NCBI GenBank assembly: GCA_036675035.1
Contig: JAKFFO010000196.1
Span: 1-7,119 of the forward strand
DNA from: MESE01 sp036675035
GTDB lineage: Bacteria; Pseudomonadota; Gammaproteobacteria; Burkholderiales; Burkholderiaceae_D
Direction: 5' to 3'
DNA length: 7,119 nt
Shown piece after piece: positions 6,254 to 7,119 of the stretch. Within the stretch, counting starts at the first letter, position 1; every line of letters starts with the position of its first letter. The position numbers and the translations under genes were made by a program. A model generated the notes under the pieces. It did no database searches, had not been told where the DNA came from, and worked only from the letters and a program-made list of their open reading frames with translations.

Positions 6254-6281
6254 TAATAATAGGTAATAATAGTAATAATAG
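6254..6281 (+). repeat. AT-rich direct repeat, three copies of TAATAATAG
   Basis: Copies lie at 6254-6262, 6264-6272 and 6273-6281, with one extra G between the first two. They stand out from GC-rich surroundings. They lie 38 nt upstream of the ATG of the unknown plus-strand gene. They share the 11-mer ATAGTAATAAT (6269-6279) with the minus strand of the Fur-type site (5449-5459). They could be part of a promoter, a regulator binding array or a simple slippage repeat. Confidence 0.7.
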
Positions 6282-6318
6282 GGAAAAGACCACGATTACT
6301 TTAAATTGTGGCCTGCAG

Positions 6319-6780
6319 ATGGTCGATTTGCGCGATTCGTCCTTTGGGGATGGCAAGGAAGCCGAGCTGGCAGCGATCGTGTCGAGGGACGCAACAGACG
6401 AGGAATTGCTGCAGGCGTTAGCCGACAGATACAAACCGTTCGATATCGAGGGAATCGGCAAACTCGTCTGGGCGTGCAGCCGGGTGCGGCTTCTTGCCGA
6501 TACGAACGACCGTGAGGAATTGTTCTGTTGTAACGATGCGCTGCGACCCTTGATCGCCGATGCTGCGTCATGGAACAAGACCATTTTCGAATACGCCACC
6601 GATGCGCTTTTGAAGGAAAAATACACCTCTTTGCTGAAGCCGGCATATCGCAGCCTGTGCAAGCAGCAACGCATGCAAAATACAAGCCGCGATGGTATGA
6701 CGGACCGCGATGGCGTGATCGATCTTACGACGTGTTCACCGAACATGACAATCGAAGCCAGCCTGCCGCCGGAAAATTAA
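6319..6780 (+). CDS. Unknown protein, helical, possibly 5'-truncated
   Basis: I do not recognise this 153-residue product. From the ATG it starts MVDLRDSSFGDGKEAELAAI. The middle is predicted mostly helical: ATDEELLQALADRYKPFDIE, then GIGKLVWACSRVRLL, then LRPLIADAASWNKTIFEYATDALLKEKYTSLLKPAYRSL. The segment IxKLVWACSRVRLL loosely resembles one unit of leucine/tryptophan helical repeats (LxxLxWAxxKLxL, as in RAP/OPR-like proteins and SKWP-type effectors). That is a weak pattern match from memory. The C-terminal 35 residues look disordered. There is no signal peptide or membrane segment. The ATG at 6319 has no SD. The frame is open back to 6136 with only a TTG (6193) as another start, and the upstream residues look non-coding. 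The gene may therefore be a remnant or use an unusual start. The opposite strand also has a long open frame, but its serine- and arginine-rich product looks like a shadow. The two neighbours are unrelated. Confidence 0.55.
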   Translation: MVDLRDSSFGDGKEAELAAIVSRDATDEELLQALADRYKPFDIEGIGKLVWACSRVRLLADTNDREELFCCNDALRPLIADAASWNKTIFEYATDALLKEKYTSLLKPAYRSLCKQQRMQNTSRDGMTDRDGVIDLTTCSPNMTIEASLPPEN

Positions 6781-6810
6781 GGGCTCAGAGTAGATTTTTT
6801 CGCTGAATTA

Positions 6811-6845
6811 AAACAAAAAAGCGGCGCCTCTTTCTGCAGGCGTCC
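6811..6845 (-). terminator. Weak terminator-like hairpin on the minus strand
   Basis: AGGCG/CGCCT arms (6825-6829 and 6838-6842, extendable past one mismatch) close an 8-nt loop. On the minus strand they are followed, two bases later, by TTTTTTGTTTT (6810-6820). No minus-strand gene reads into it within the window. It may end RNA from further right or be chance. Confidence 0.25.
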
Positions 6846-6867
6846 ACACATATCAAAAGGGGGCAGC

Positions 6868-7119
6868 ATGGACAGTTGGTGGGGGCTTATTGGGACGCTT
6901 GTCGCGGTTATTTTCTTCAGCCAGCTGATTGGCCTGGTCATGATTGCCGCCCGTCTCATCAGACTTACTTTTCAAGCGCCCCTCTCTACTTCCGTTGCGA
7001 ACGAATCCGTCCCCGAAGATGTATTAGTTGTACTGAACGCTGCACTGCCCCTTCTCGAAAAGGAGGGATTCCAGTTCCTGCAGATGCGCCATACAAGACA
7101 GATGGTTGTCACGCCGTTT
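6868..7119 (+). CDS. Unknown membrane-anchored protein, N-terminal part
   Basis: The first 84 codons are present and the gene runs off the right edge. AAGGGGG (6857-6863) lies just upstream of the ATG at good spacing, so the start is well supported. Residues 5-27 (WGLIGTLVAV then IFFSQLIGLVMIA) form one hydrophobic helix preceded by a single acidic residue. The following RLIRL is positively charged, which suggests a signal anchor or a first transmembrane segment with the R-containing side in the cytoplasm. After a Ser/Pro-rich linker, residues 49-72 (PEDVLVVLNAALPLLEKEGF...) look like an amphipathic helix that opens a soluble domain. I do not recognise the family and no function is proposed. 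It lies 87 nt after the unknown gene at 6319-6780 in the same direction, without a clear terminator between them, so they could be co-transcribed. Confidence 0.7.
   Translation, partial: MDSWWGLIGTLVAVIFFSQLIGLVMIAARLIRLTFQAPLSTSVANESVPEDVLVVLNAALPLLEKEGFQFLQMRHTRQMVVTPF

Noticed and set aside
6108..6746. Minus-strand open frame of 212 codons opposite the unknown plus-strand gene
   Set aside because: Its product is rich in Ser, Arg and Leu with a run of leucines coming from the AT repeat. The plus-strand product has a much more protein-like helical composition. Some doubt remains because neither has a good SD.
1..7119. Search for CRISPR arrays, tRNA or rRNA genes, transposases, integrases and phage genes
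   Set aside because: No spaced repeats, cloverleaf, conserved rRNA blocks or mobile-element protein motifs were seen on either strand.

Overview
The window looks like chromosomal DNA of a betaproteobacterium, most likely Burkholderiales and possibly Oxalobacteraceae. This is judged only from protein style, moderate GC content and gene order; no search was run. Its core is a complete minus-strand glycine cleavage operon, gcvT-gcvH-gcvP (5108 down to 599). A sigma70-like promoter and a tandem two-aptamer glycine riboswitch precede it, and an intrinsic terminator closes it. The three gene products are the T, H and P proteins. P decarboxylates glycine onto the lipoyl arm of H, and T passes the methylene carbon to tetrahydrofolate. 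The L protein (dihydrolipoamide dehydrogenase) is not in the window.

Left edge (1-467, minus): the first 155 codons of a class V PLP aminotransferase of the alanine/serine-glyoxylate type, with its own strong Shine-Dalgarno. It sits behind the gcvP terminator. A role in glycine/glyoxylate metabolism is plausible but its substrate cannot be read here.

Upstream of gcvT lies slyD (6031 down to 5555, minus), an FKBP-type prolyl isomerase and metal-binding chaperone with a His-rich tail. The roughly 150 bp between the slyD stop and the riboswitch is the most interesting stretch. It holds (i) the gcvT promoter, (ii) a back-to-back plus-strand promoter sharing the same -35 DNA, (iii) a good Fur-type AT-rich dyad over the plus-strand -10, and (iv) a 65-nt compound hairpin followed by a U-rich run on the plus strand only. 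Together these suggest an undescribed iron-regulated small RNA of about 100 nt, made divergently from the glycine cleavage operon.

Right part (6032-7119): the slyD promoter region with a small dyad; an AT-rich direct repeat; a plus-strand gene of unknown function (6319-6780) with no convincing ribosome binding site and possibly 5'-truncated; and the first 84 codons of an unrecognised protein with one N-terminal membrane segment (6868 onward). I saw no tRNA, rRNA, CRISPR array, insertion sequence or phage gene.
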